From Ascidia mentula (taxonomy: Eukaryota > Chordata > Ascidiacea > Phlebobranchia > Ascidiidae), in NCBI GenBank assembly GCA_947561715.1, contig OX387205.1, positions 11,847,001-11,911,000 on the forward strand: a DNA stretch of 64,000 nucleotides, in the 5' to 3' direction. This document shows, piece by piece, positions 10,578-24,200 of this stretch. Each line of letters begins with the position of its first letter. The stretch's first letter is position 1. The position numbers and the translations under genes are program-made. The notes under the pieces are model-generated. The model saw only the letters and a program-made list of their open reading frames with translations, was not told the origin of the DNA and did not search any database.

Positions 10578-11941
10578 CCCGAGGAATCAAACTCAAGCGA
10601 CAGAATGTCAGTTATTTTGTTGGGAACAATTCTTTTTCTGCTTATCTGTTGACCTGCTTCCCCTAACAATATGTTAATCATGCACAAAAACACCACTAAA
10701 CCTACAGATTTTGATTCTAGTTATGCCTCAACATATCTTACAGAGCTAGGCTACTATTGGCGAAACTTGAGGAGCGGAATTTGTATTTATGTCTGTTGCT
10801 GTCCCACATTGCTTAAGAACGCCAGGCATGATTCGGGAAGTAATCGACGATACTTGTAGTTAACATTGTCGCAAGGCATACCGCATAACACTGGTTCTGG
10901 TTGTTTTGTTGAAGCGATTCCTGCATGTGGCTTTTTAGGATGCGAAATTTCCAAATTACTTTTGTCGTCGATTTGTGTTGTTAAGCATATCTGTCAAATA
11001 CGTTTATAAAGCTCCACATTCAGCTGTTGAATAAACGTAAGAAATATAATTCATTAATCATATGATCATATGCAAAGTGGAGCCAATAATGTGAGTTGGC
11101 TGTTTGGTAAGCAAAGTCGTCTGATAATCACACCAGCTGCACTGATGAAACCTTATAGGTCGAAACAGTGGCCATTTGTATGCAGCTCACACAATATGTC
11201 ATTAAGTTTGTTCAAAACCAAACTTTAACGATCTTTGATTAGCATTTTTTAAAAAATCCAATATTCCGATCAGCCACATAAAGTATTACAAGCTGTAAGA
11301 ATACGAGCTTTCGTGCCAATTGGAATTTTCACTTTTTCATGTTTGCGGCACATAAACTTGTGTGTGAAAAAAAGCAGTGCAAAATTATTAGTCAGATGCA
11401 ACCTTTTTCCACCAGTAGAGGGCAGGCAATAGTTACAGACAATGGTTCAATTATGGATCTTGCACTGTAAATACTTTCTTGGTAATGTATTTTATTATCG
11501 CTAACGTGTTGGCATAGAAATCATTTTTTAAAATTGGATCGCAGAACAAAAAATTGAAGAAGCCCCGAGCTAAGTAACACATGTGTTAAAATAAGTAGAA
11601 ACTGTATTAATACTGGTAGTGTGGTCGCAAAGAAATTAGTGTGGCGATAACTTTATATGATCGCGGTAAGGACGTCACGAATACTCGTATTTGCCGAAGA
11701 AAACTGCACGTGTTAAGGATGAAAAAAATAACACACAGAGAGCTGACAGATGAAAGACTCGCTGAGAAAATGTAGTGATTATCAGATATCAAGCAAATGC
11801 AACCAGGCCATAAAGAGCAAAACAGCGTAATGTTTTTACATTGGTATTTGTACTGTTTAAACAACAAAAGTAAACCATTTTATTTTGAGGAGTTTCTCGA
11901 GAAAAAATTCTCTGCTGTTAACATGTGATATTCTTAACTCC
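10578..11941. other. Intergenic region between A2 3' end and B1 start
   Basis: This 1.36-kb spacer must hold the B1 promoter (minus strand), but no convincing TATA box was seen. It contains a hammerhead-type motif at 11136-11186 and the flanking repeat from about 11040. The same arrangement recurs at 30822-32196. Confidence 0.6.
11136..11186 (+). ncRNA. Hammerhead-ribozyme-like motif, imperfect
   Basis: Contains GCTGCA, CTGATGA, a weak stem II (AACC...GGTC), GAAA, CAG-loop-TTG, TA and TGCAGC in hammerhead order. Stem I is intact (6 bp). Stem II has a mismatch at its base and stem III one G-U pair. It is clearly related to the better-paired copy at 40968-41018 but in opposite orientation. Activity is uncertain. 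Confidence 0.7.
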
Positions 11942-11947
11942 TTTATT
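11942..11947 (-). terminator. A2 polyadenylation signal AATAAA
   Basis: AATAAA on the minus strand, about 60 bases after the A2 stop codon at 12010. The same signal is present in A3 (32197-32202) and changed to ACTAAA in A4. Confidence 0.75.
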
Positions 11948-12009
11948 TCATCTGATAAGAAGGTCAAGACACCGGGAGAAGTTTACTTTGATAAAGGATA
12001 GATTGTTAT

Positions 12010-12227
12010 TCATGAATGGAACTTCGTCGTGTAACCAATTCTTTGAGCTTGAGTGAGTCCATCGCAAGGGCCAATTAGCATTGGACTGAAGCCTCGAGGA
12101 AAGCTGCCTCTGTCGAGCGTGAAATACCACTTGTTACAAGCTCGGTCGATTCCCTTTGGTATCACTCCATTGGTTAGAAAAAAAATGAAGTGGCCCTTGT
12201 ATTTGGGTAATGTGCAAATTTTTACCG
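12010..12227 (-). CDS. A2 C-terminal exon, domain not recognised
   Basis: Encodes 71 residues and a [45 protein letters not shown] and a short tail. It has three cysteines. It starts in phase 1 after a TGATGCAG acceptor, matching the phase of the CCP16 donor in A4. I do not recognise the fold. It is intact here, prematurely closed in A3 and frame-changed near the end in A4. Confidence 0.7.
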
Positions 12228-15200
12228 CTGCATCAGTCCAACATGCAATTTTTAAATTGTATCGATTGCTCAAAACAAACACAATTCTTCTTGAGAGGTT
12301 GAGGTTTATTTTTGACAAACTTTTTTTTGGGGAAAGTTGTGTAATTTAGACCCTGCGTGTAATTCGGATTCTCCCCTTTAAAAAATATACGCTGGATGAC
12401 AAAAAAATCTTTTGTACAGCTTGAAAGAAAATCTGATAAAACGCGAAAGACAGGCGAGTTGAAACTTCTCGAAGTCCGGTAGTTACAGATAGAAATACAA
12501 AGTACGTTAATTTTGCATTTGTTTTAGAGATCAAACTTTATTTCATAACTGTATGTTGTATATCCAAGTGGGCATGATTTTTGCGTTGTATAACTGTTAC
12601 TGCCTTCGGTATACAAAGCCGAATATGATATTGCTTTCCGAGAGTAAAGTGGGTGGAAAAACTGTGTAGAAAGTTGTGTAATTTGGACCTGTATGATGTG
12701 TGTAATTTGGCCCGGGGCAACAGGAACTGATATCAATTATGTATTCATTATTGTCAGAACACATTTTACACATGATCTATAATATTAGACATATCTGAAT
12801 AAAATATGTTATTGAAATATAGCTAACAATCAACTATATGTTTTTCAGCATTATTTTTAACTACCTGTTGATATGAATACTAATGAAAATTAGAAGTAAA
12901 ATATCTTAAATTATTTGGGAAACTTAAAAATACAGAATAAAGAAGATAAAAATAAGGTCCAGTCATCTTGTTACAGTAAAGAAGATGGTTAAAGTATCTG
13001 TATTTTATTAACACAGTGCATCTTGTAGGTCTAGAATTGCAACCTCAGTTTGTATCTACTGTCTCATTTTTTGCATTTGGTATTGTAAAGTCTTTGCATT
13101 ATATTATTGTTTTTTATTCTCTAGGTTTTTTCGCTATTTCAATTATTTTTCTGTTCTTTTCTTTTATTGAATAAAATAAAATATTGTGGAAATGTACAAA
13201 TAATGGGGACAAAATATTTATGCAAAGTTGCCATCACTTCTTAGAAACTGAGTGGAAAAGAAATCGCATGGATTGTAAGTGTTACAATTTGTACACGCTG
13301 CTGTTCCAAATTATACACTAGGCGTGTAACACTCGTTCCAAAATTTCCAAATACTAATTATTCCCTACATGAAAATAACAGGATTCTGTTTTTTTGCTTT
13401 CAAAGAGTTTAGATGATAATTTATCAAATCGTGTTAATAACTCTTTTGGTGAACATCTATATTTTTTTAGATTTAAACCGAAGTGGTCCAAATTAAACGA
13501 CTTTTCTATCCTCTGCTACCTAATGTTTTGACAAATTTCTCAAACCCTTGACACTTCCAGGTGTTTTGATAATCGGCTTCATGGATCATATCAAGCAGTT
13601 CTGGCATGTCGAATGCCATATGTATGTATGTATATATAGGCTATGTGTATTGCTTTGGTAGTTATAATACATTTTTTTGGGTCGGTAAATGTCCTGCTGT
13701 GTAACTGAGAATAATTTTGTCACAATGCAAAGGGTTTTGTATGGGGTCAGTGTTAAGTTGTTTTGGACAGTTTTAGTATTGGTTTTGGCCAGGCAGTTCG
13801 TTTGAAGGTGTTGTGGAAAATATAGAGTATCAAAATGTTGAAGGGCATTTATGTGGAAAATTGAATCACAAGAAATCCCCTGATTCCTGATTTTGTGTCA
13901 GTGTCACCACTTAACAAACTGACCTAGTAAAAATTCTTTGCGAGAAGACTGCCTAAATCACTTCCTCAGGGGCATATTATGTGTCTTCTTTATTTACAAT
14001 CGCTCTGAAAAACAACATGAACTTACTAATCACATACAATTGCAGTTAATCGTTTATGCATTGTAAATGCTTTTAAAGCATAACACGGCCGTTTTTAATT
14101 TGAAATAAAAAAAATTCGACATGAGGTGGTGTTAAAAGGCAAGTTCCATGTGCCACCTATTGTGCAGATTCGGGTTGAATCGCCAAAGAGTTCTGCTTCA
14201 TGGTCTTTACACTTAAAACAACAAAAGTTGAAATTTTTAACACGTCGCTGATGAAGTGATTCGCAAATGATGCCTTGGTTTCATGTTGTTAGTGCATCAA
14301 AAGAATTTTTATTTCAATAATCAGTGCGTAGCCTTTCAGCTGTTGCACTGATATGATATTAGGTAAGCGGACGCTAAAAACAACGGTCAATTTTCCACTA
14401 GAAGGGCAAAATTTGCGTTGTTATGACATTTTATTGGGGATAAGTGCGCTACCAGGTAAAGAAAATTAAAAACCGCAGTCTTAATGCCATAAAATGTTAC
14501 CGTTGCTATTTATTTTAGATTTAATCCACTATAATTGCGCTAGACCTGTCATCGGTTCGTGTGACTCAGGTGGCTGTATTATTTTAATTGCCGTTAAAAT
14601 TGCGGTTTAAAACCCTTCGTCCAAGCCAAGCCAGTCAATGTGTCGCTGTTAATTCTTGCTGAACATATTTTTTACTGTCTCATTCATTGTCACTGTGACC
14701 AACCCACTTAGTGAGTGGGTTTACTGATATGCCCGCTGGTTAGGGTTTGTATTTCAATGAGCTGACAGTGGAAAAAAGTCCCTCCTTAGGCTTATTGTTG
14801 CGCAACACACGTAAACAGGTTGCGCGGTTGTCGTCGGTAGAACGAACTAATAGTGAGACATCTGTATACAATTGGGCTTGCATAGGGCGAGAAATCCAAG
14901 TTTAAGTAAAAGACAAAAATGCTTTACTTGTCAACGAGAGGGTCAGTGCACTGTTTAACGAGAAATCACCGTCATATACATATCACACTAGTATGTCGGT
15001 AACGAAGAAGACCATTAATAATTTGAAGTGTTAAATTATCACCTTTAGGTGAATTTGAGCGCCGGGAGGAAACGTTTGACCGTTTTCGGACACGTTCACA
15101 CCATCTGGAAGATCATTAGGTTGAATCGTGCAAGGAATCACTGAAATTAGATTCAAGAGATGTTGGTTTGCAAAATTGATGTATGTGAAGCTCACTAATT

Positions 15201-18200
15201 AAAATTCTTGTTGCCAATGATTACAAAGCATGACTTAAGTCTTACACAGAAAAAATAAGCTAAGAATGCAAAAAAAATACAATGTTTTTTTTACGCAATC
15301 CATTATTCAAGAGACACCTTGGGTTGTGCAACATATTGAAATCAGCATTTCGCTCAATGAAAAAAATCGTTTATATTTTGCAATTATCCAGATTATGCGC
15401 TTATATTTCGAAAATGACCTGTTATGCGGTTTGGGATTTACCATTCCACTTGCAATTAAACAGATATATATGGGTAAACAGATTTATAGTGGTGTGTGGC
15501 CGATAACAGCATGACGTCACCACCCGTACGTGCCTTATTTGTGACGTCAGTCAGGGCAGCTCCATATAATAATGGAGTTACACCAACTGCGTCATTCAAA
15601 CTGATAATGGCACAAGTTCTTGCCGAAACGTTTATCGTATGAAACATGACAATGTTGACAACAGTGAGGGCCAGTTTCTTTATTGTCAGAATTATGAGCA
15701 AATCCGTAAATCTTGTTACTAAACAGATTTGTTTCCACACTGAATTTAGTTTTTCCATTGATAAATTCGAAATATACTGAATTAGCCCCTGTACCCTACC
15801 AAGTGAAAATAAACACGATATGTTGAGATTACGTGTCTACATACAAAGCAAGCAATGCAGCTATTGTTTAGAGATGGTATGTGCGTAGTCATACCAACAT
15901 TATCAAGTTCTGTTACATTAAAAACCCACAAATAAATAATCTGCGTGATAAAAGCTTCAATTTCCAAGTTACCGTCACATGTCGGCAATTCCCGCCCCCA
16001 TTCACCGCTGTCTAAACAGGCGACTCTTTTCCTTCCGAGCAAAACGTAACCATCAGCACAACTAAATCGGAACAGGCGACGACTTGGATGAGAGATTCGC
16101 TCAGAACGAAGACGGGGAGATTGGATATTACAGTTGCCTGCGTTAAAGACGGTCGGTTAAAACTAAACGCAGAAGACTTCCACCTTTACCTGGCAACTAC
16201 GTGTTTAGATCAAACACATAAACCAAACAACATAAGATCAGGTTGGTTTTTGTTTGTCCAAAAGTGCTGTGTCGTGGTTTTTAAATTACATGTACGGGTC
16301 ATTATTTTGTGAAAAAAAGAATTGGTTTATTGTTAACAAGCGTTGGGAGACCATTTAGTGACAAGATATCGATTTTATTACCAACGTCTTCGAGAGGATA
16401 TCCAGTAGATTTAGGAGTTGACTGAGTGGTGGCAACTGTGCTTGTAGTTGTTGGTAAAATTTCTGAAAATAAGTTTCACCATTAGGAGATTCTCATTGCA
16501 AGATGAAAGTCACTTCATGTGTATAAACAAAACGTGGTAAATGGAATGTAAAGTTGCACACTTTTGGCAACCAAGATATCCAGTTAAGCTAAAGTTCAAC
16601 ACAATATTTCTGTGGCCAACACACAGTATATTATACAAACTCGTCCAATTGCCTATTGTACGATTTTTGTGTAGGAAGTAACTAGAAGTCGCAAATAAAC
16701 GCATCAATGCAGCGTGACCTCGTTTTTTCTGTTGAATGATTATTTTTTGTCACACTGGGATTAGAAACCAGAATGTCCTGGGCACGAATCCTGATCAGGT
16801 TTTCTTCAAGGTATATGGGTCGGACGCTTGACCGAAGTTGCTAATCGCTTTTTTAACCACACTAAGAATAAAGCTACACCTACTAGTGAAAATCAACCAC
16901 AGAAAACCATTCTCACCAGAGGGACGTTCGACGCACTCATACAAAGTATAATCAAAAGTCCAATACATTCCTGGCAAACAGGTTATTGTAGGGGGGTGAC
17001 CCTCGGCAAGTTGAAGGGAGGGGTTTTTACACTAAAGTTGAAATAACAAGAAAATGTCGTTCAGCTAACATAACTTTAAAGACTAGTTTTTAGAAACAAA
17101 GAGGCCGCAAATTAACCGAAAAAACTTTCAATGCCTTGTATTACAACTGGGTTCAACAACCAAAAAATCAATGAATGAATTACTTGCAGTTCAATGGATT
17201 TTCCAACTTTAAAAAGTTTTTCGTCATCAGTTTTCAATTCTACTCCAACTACGTCTACATCGGGTGATAAATCGTTGTAAAAAAACACACAGGGTCGCCC
17301 TAAAAACGAAAGTGTTTCTTATCGTTATATTTCGCAAATTAAATGCATTTTCAACAACATCAATAATTATGGGTGCGCTTTGGTAAGAGCATACTAGTAC
17401 ATAAACCTAAATACATGGAAATTAAAGTTATTCTAATCAGAGAGCAACAAAAACTTCCTTGCAGGCGTTTAAGTGTTTAAATATCAAAGGAAAGGTAGGA
17501 TTTAAAGGCTTCAAATTATTAAACTTTTTCTTCTTTCTTATACCTCCGCTGTGTCATTTACACTCGTCAACTTTCAAATACATTTCTACTGACAAATCAC
17601 AAAAATACCTTGACATGATGGAATTTCTTGTGACCACCCATCTGTGCAATGTATTTCATTGTATGCAGGTGTTTCGTACCCTGGCGCACAGATCACCCGC
17701 ACCCTTGATCCATATTTCCACCTGTCTGTGCTGTTTTCATGATAATCCAAGCGACCATTGCGTGGTGTTTCAAGTGGAGGGCAAGGGGCGTGACATGAAG
17801 CATTATTGGGGTGGACATCCCACAATCCTCCAGGCCCACAATGATATTTCCTCACGCCTATTAAGTCTTTTTCTGGATCAGAACACTGCAACAAATTGTG
17901 TTTCTGAGTTGTTTGGAAAATTTTGTTCTCAAACCTGTTTAGTTATTTTAAGAAACCCTCTGTACTGACAAAAACTATTATTCAACTAATTAAAGACAAT
18001 AACCTTTTTTATATCATTGGAAATATTTTCAATATTGTGAAAAACATCTACCTACTTGTAATGTGATACTTTCACCACCAGGAATCCACTCCTCATCAAA
18101 TGAAACAATATCATATCCAACAACTTCAACCCCGTCTGACAAAAAAGTGGCTTCCAACAGACAAGGCGGAACTGATAAGTAAAAAACACTACAGTGAAAG

Positions 18201-21200
18201 TTCGTTAGGGTTTGTTGCCTCATAACCTACGTTTACAGGTTGTTTGAGGATCAGACCACCCGCCTGCTTCACATACAATGTATTCTGTAGTCGGTCGATA
18301 ACCTTTACTGCAATTTAACTTCATTCTTGCTCCAATTTGTCGAAACACAGACTCTTGGTCAAGAAAAAAGAAAAAACCGTTGGCAGGATTGTTTACCAGC
18401 CTGCACTGAAAAACTGCAAACAACAGGCATAAGATTCAATCTAAATATCAATGCCTAACATTGTTGTATGATTCTTAAAAGATATCATTAAGAATGCCCT
18501 GTATTTGCAACTATTTCCCACAGTGACCCAGACTTACTTTATGTCAATAACAAGTTTTAGGGTGCTTGAATTCAAAATGTTCAACAAGGATATAAACGTA
18601 CCCTACTACATTATTCCTTTACAACCAATTTTACTTACCATTGCAACTTGGAGCTGCATTAGTCCAACCATCCTCAGTACACAGACTTTCAGGAAAGTTG
18701 GGTTGATAACCCTCATTGCATTGCACTGTTACTTGTGTTCCAACATCATTTACATACAAATCCTGGCCATTATACAATAGTCTTCCATTTTCAGGGACAG
18801 GTAATTCATTACATCTACTGGCTAAAGGCAAATGAAATATGTATTTCTTATAAAATGATGTGGTGGCCACTGTAACCAACAATGATCTAATTAATTGTAG
18901 CACACAAATTACATTTTCATTGATAGAAAAATTTATAAGATATGTTTATGACTATGTTATGTGTAAGCTAAAAGTACCACAACATAGTTTATTCAATGTG
19001 TTACTTACAAACACATCTTGGTAACTCATCTGACCAGTCTCCCCTTTCTGTGCATGTGATGACTTTATTCTTGCTGGGAAGATAACCTTCATCACAACTT
19101 ACAAAAATTGTGGTTCCAAATTCAAATCCCGAAGCTTCCGTTTCCATGTACTGTATGCTACCATGTTGTGGATTTTGTAATTCTGGACATGTGAGCACTA
19201 AATCAAAGAGTTGATGTGGTGAAAATCAATAAAAGAGAATGTTTTTACTTTTGTGAAAATCAATAAAAAATAAAATTTTTAGTATACATACAAAGTCTAG
19301 TTTGGTTTCAAAAAACTTGCTAATAAGCAGCACCTTGCTCACAAAAAGTGCCATAAAATCCAGGAAGGCACTGACACATGCTGTTTTCATGACATGTAGC
19401 ACCATTCAAACATGGCAGTGAAGCACAAAATCTTATACCTGGAAAGATGAGGAAGGATACTCAGTTGGTATAAAATATGTGTTTAATGCTGCAATAATAC
19501 AATAAATGATGAAGGGGAACTTTAAATTTAACTTACTGGTTTCGCAGTGTACACCTGTGTAGCCCACATGGCAGACACAAGAACCTGCTGCATTACAATG
19601 TCCACCATTCAGACACGGACAGTCTTAAAAGAATGTTTTTAAAATATAACATGAATCTATTGGAAAAGTGTTTATTTGAAAAACCTCTTTCACAGAGAAT
19701 TTTTTTAGGATGTGAGCAGTCTCCGTTTATCCAACATTGCGACTTTGTCCAACTGGGCAGAATCCAGCCACACTTGTAAGTAAACATGGAGGTGCAATAA
19801 CCAGTAGACCAATGAACAACTCGTGAACGCCAATATTCAAACTTATAAACACTGTTGTCCGACCAGTAACGATTCCATTGACGACGTTTTCGATTATATC
19901 TTTGCTCCAACCCAATCCAATAAAAATCTTAAACAAAACAATGAGGTTAGTCCTTTTTGGACATTAAAAAAACATGAAACAGATTTTTTTTTATTCACCT
20001 TTGTCAACTTTATATATAGGCATTTAGATTTTTGTATTAACAAAGTTATGTTATCAAAACAACTATCTTTACACTCAACTTCCCAGTGGAAACTCTTGTA
20101 CAAGTTGGCCTTCATATTTAAAACATTGATAACTATTGTTAACTTTTGCCCATTCAAATATTATTTTCAAAAATAACTACCAAAAAATGTTTTTTTGAAA
20201 AAAAGAAAGTTGGCCTAAAAATGTAAAAAAAAACATAAACACTTACTGTATGGTGTGGAGTCCATATGATCTCCAATGGCTAAAAATACATCTTTTGTTT
20301 TTATCATGACCATGCTAGCACCATAACTTTTACAGTGAACTTTGGCCTGTGGCTGGCTTTTTTTCTCGTCAAAAAACAAATACTCTTTTCCATCATAAAA
20401 GAAAGTGGAACTTGGATCTGAAACAACAAACATTTGATATCAGATATGTTATTGTAGTCTCTGTGAATTGTGAAATAATAAAAACAACACCTGATAATGG
20501 ACTGCATGGTTCATTTTCACAGTGTTTTCTTTCTACATTTTTCCCCCTGCACATGACAGTATTGGGAGGTGAATTCGGACATTCCCTTCTCCTTAATTGA
20601 AACCCTGAGCCACATGTGGAAGTGCAAGGACCCCATAAGTTCCATTCACCCCAACTGTTCCTTGTGACTACCCAAAAAGACCAATTTTGGTAAACAGGCG
20701 TTGTACTGTGTGGTTTACAATGTACATTGCATAAAATTCTTGGTTACTTCTATGCAATACCTTCACAAGTTGGAGTTTCTGCAGACCATTTACCCAAATG
20801 ACAACGAACACTTCGGGCACCAACTAATCGCAAGGTATTTTCACATGCAAAAGTTACCATACTTTCACTCCGATGGGTGATGGAACCACCAGTAGGTGGT
20901 GCAAGATGGCTACAAGCTAAAAAAACATCAAGTGTTTTTTTATAGAATTGTGAGGACATAGTAAAATAATTGAAACAAAACTAAGCATGTAGCTATTTGT
21001 CTTTGTTTGATTTGTCAATTTTGGTGGAAAATACATTACTTCAAGTGCACATGAAAAACCAAGCAAATTTGATTGCAAGGTCAGAATGTTTCTGTTTATA
21101 CATTCTAACCATGTAGTCAATGCCAACAAGCAAATTCTTGTCTTTAAGTTATACTTACGAATTGGATCACAAGAAAGAGGTTGAGGAAACCAAGTTCCTT

Positions 21201-24200
21201 TAATGGTGCATGTGACATTTCCCTGACCATGAAGTCTATATCCATTGTTGCATTCAACTCGAACCACAGTGTTGATAGCATACACATGTTGGAATGGAAC
21301 AAGGTGACCATTTCGCACAACAAATTTTTTACATTTTACTTCTGCAAATCAATAATTATTCCTGAGAATGAAAATTGTGAAATAAATCTGCTAATTCTTG
21401 CAAGCACTGAGGCTTTTTTTGTTTTTAATCTCTTGTTGTTCTGCATTTTATACACAGATGATGCTGTTCAAAGCGAAATATATTTGTCTTAAATAACAAG
21501 CTGACAGATTTTAACCTACTGGAATAAATATTTCCATGTTTGTGGTAAATCTGCATGCCATAACCAATACAGTTGCATACTAGCATTTAAATTAAATCAA
21601 ATCAGAAAAAAAATAACAAACCAACGCAGCTGGGTTGTGAACTTGACCATTTTTCTGTTGGTAAACACTCAGTGTTGTTTGCACCTTCTAACCGATAACC
21701 ATGCCAGCATGTGAAAGTAACTGAGGTTCCCATTGGATGGCCCACACCTGTCTGTAAACTTGGTTGCATTTCACCATTTTCTAAATGCTGTATTGGGGGA
21801 CATTTCTTAACTGAAAAACAATATTCCTTTAAAAATTACAGGATAAAAAATTTTACATGCATAAACAAGGTGCAGTATTTAATTCTCCACAACTTTATTA
21901 ACTGAGAACAGTTTTTAATTCACAGCAGTTTGAAGTATCCTACTAAACACTTACCCACACATCTTATAGTATCAGGATTTGTACTCCATTTTCTTCTCGA
22001 ATTACATGTAACTGTTTTGAGTTTAGATGATGTTCCTGCTATTTTGAAACCTCTATCACATGCATATGTTACTTTTGTACCAGGCAAAAGATATGGTTTA
22101 TTAGGGTTTTGGTAGGTTATGGTGACCACCGCATTTGACAGACGTTCCGGGCACTCCCGGCACTTCAGATCTGTCACAATAAAATTAAATAATTAAAGGA
22201 TGTAGATATAATCTGATGATCCTAACTGCAAGAATACTATACGTGTAAGAAAAAACATTTCTGTCGACATAGTTCATCTAATCTGGGCTTGTTTAGGTTT
22301 AATGTTACTAAAGCAAAATTTTCCACTGTACACAAAATACGTCCATTATTGAGACACCTATTTTGAGAAGTTGGGCACAGATCACTGCAGAGAAACAGTA
22401 AAAATAGGAAGGTAAATACGAACAATATTTTAACTGTATTTTGCTTGCACATATATGTTTAACAGCCTAAACATAGTTATATGGTTTATTGACATTATAA
22501 TAAACTTATTGAAATGCCAAAAAAGGAGTTACTGGTACTGTTGAGAATTATTAGCAGGGTAAAATTTCAAAAAAAAATTCAAATTATCTAAAATGAACTA
22601 CTTGAATGGGGACATTTCTTAACTGAAAAACAATATTTCTTTAAAAATTACAGGATACAAAATTTCTCATGAGTTAACTTTTTAGATATTTTGTGATTAG
22701 ACATCACATCAAATTTAGACACTGGTTTCAGAATTTTAGGTGCAGTATTTAAATCTCTACAACTTTATTAACTGAGAACATTAATTCACAGCAAGTATCC
22801 TACAAAACACTTACCCACACAACTTATAGTATCAGGATTTGCACTCCATTTTCTTCTCGAATTACATAAAACTGTTTTGAGTTTAGATGATGTTCCTGCT
22901 ATTTTGAAACCTCTATCACATGCATATGTTACTTGTGTACCAGGCAAAAGATATGGTTTATTGGGGTTTTGGTAGGTTATGGAGACCACTGCATTTGACA
23001 GATGTTCAGGGCATTGCCGGCATTTCAGATCTGTCACAATACAATTGAATAAATTAAATTGCAATTAAATACAATTTAATAACAGATAAAAACTTATTTC
23101 TGTGGATATGGTTCATCAAATCTGGACGTTTAGGTGTTTTGTTACTAAAGCAAAATTCGCAACTATTTCCACCATTATTGAGACATCTATTTGTGGAAGT
23201 TAGGCACAGATATTTGCAGATAAACAGTAAAATAGGAATGAAAAAAGGAGTTACTAGTACTGTTGACAATTATTGGCAGAGTAAAATTTTAAAAATTTAA
23301 TAAAGGCAAATGAACTCCTTGAATGGAGGTTTGGGCGCATTGTGTCTGTTTTCAAGAAAACTTGTAATTTCCTGGACGAAGACCAATCATTGGCAATAAG
23401 TTAATCCAAATTTATAGGGTTATTTGATAAATTTCAATTGTAAGCATGACCAAAAAAACTGTATTACCCTCAGAGCAGGTGGTGCCTCCAAAATCTGGTG
23501 TACAAGTACACGTAAAGCCATTAACTTCATCCTGGCATGTGCCATCATTTTGACATGGATTACTTTCACATTCATCACCTAACAGTTAGTTAGCCAGTTA
23601 TGGTATAATAGCAACATTTTGTGTTTCGAGAATTACATAACAGTAGTAAGTTCGAAAAACTTTGTTAGTGGTTATTACAAAAAGCCCCCACATAAAAAAA
23701 CTTTTTAGGACAATTACGGGTATTCTACGTTTGCTCATTTTTTAATCATTAACCAGATACTTACTGCAAGCTTCGTCTGCAACTGTTATATCATCCAAGC
23801 TGACAGTGCCAGATGTTGCCACAAATGACACTTGTCTGCCTACTCGATTTTGTTTTACCGTCAATTCTCCAGGCATCCATAGACTGTGTGATACACGATC
23901 CCTCCATCTGCATTAATAAAACATTTCGCTGCAAAAATGGAAATACGCAACTGGTGCATTGTTTTGCATATTAAAAACATTACCGTATACTTCCAGATAT
24001 CTTCAAGACCAAGTGAGAGTTGGAAGAGTGAAGTTTGTAAAAAAAGTTAAAGCACTTGTCATTGCCTGATTGCAGGATTACTGGTGATGAAAGTGACTTT
24101 TCACTGGTGTAAAATGAAGCATCAACAACATAACCTGCAAGGCAATTTTCAACTCTTTATATGTAAAATACGGATTGGCGACGACCAGTTTGTTTGAATG

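Larger units (their letters stand above)
12228..14094 (-). other. Long AT-rich intron before the A2 C-terminal exon
   Basis: Shared with A3 (32525-34870) and A4 (50890-53814). It holds the foldback-like repeat at 12337-13501 and a TATG microsatellite at 13619-13637. No coding sequence was recognised. Confidence 0.65.

Noticed and set aside
14240-14280. Second CTGATGA near the CCP15 exon as a hammerhead
   Set aside because: No GAAA box or complementary stems follow; it is a chance heptamer.
15456-15758. 100-codon minus-strand open frame, repeated at 37320, 39338 and 55419
   Set aside because: It lies inside an intron whose flanking exons already splice in phase. Nearly all differences among the four copies change the amino acid, as expected without coding constraint, and no domain is recognisable.
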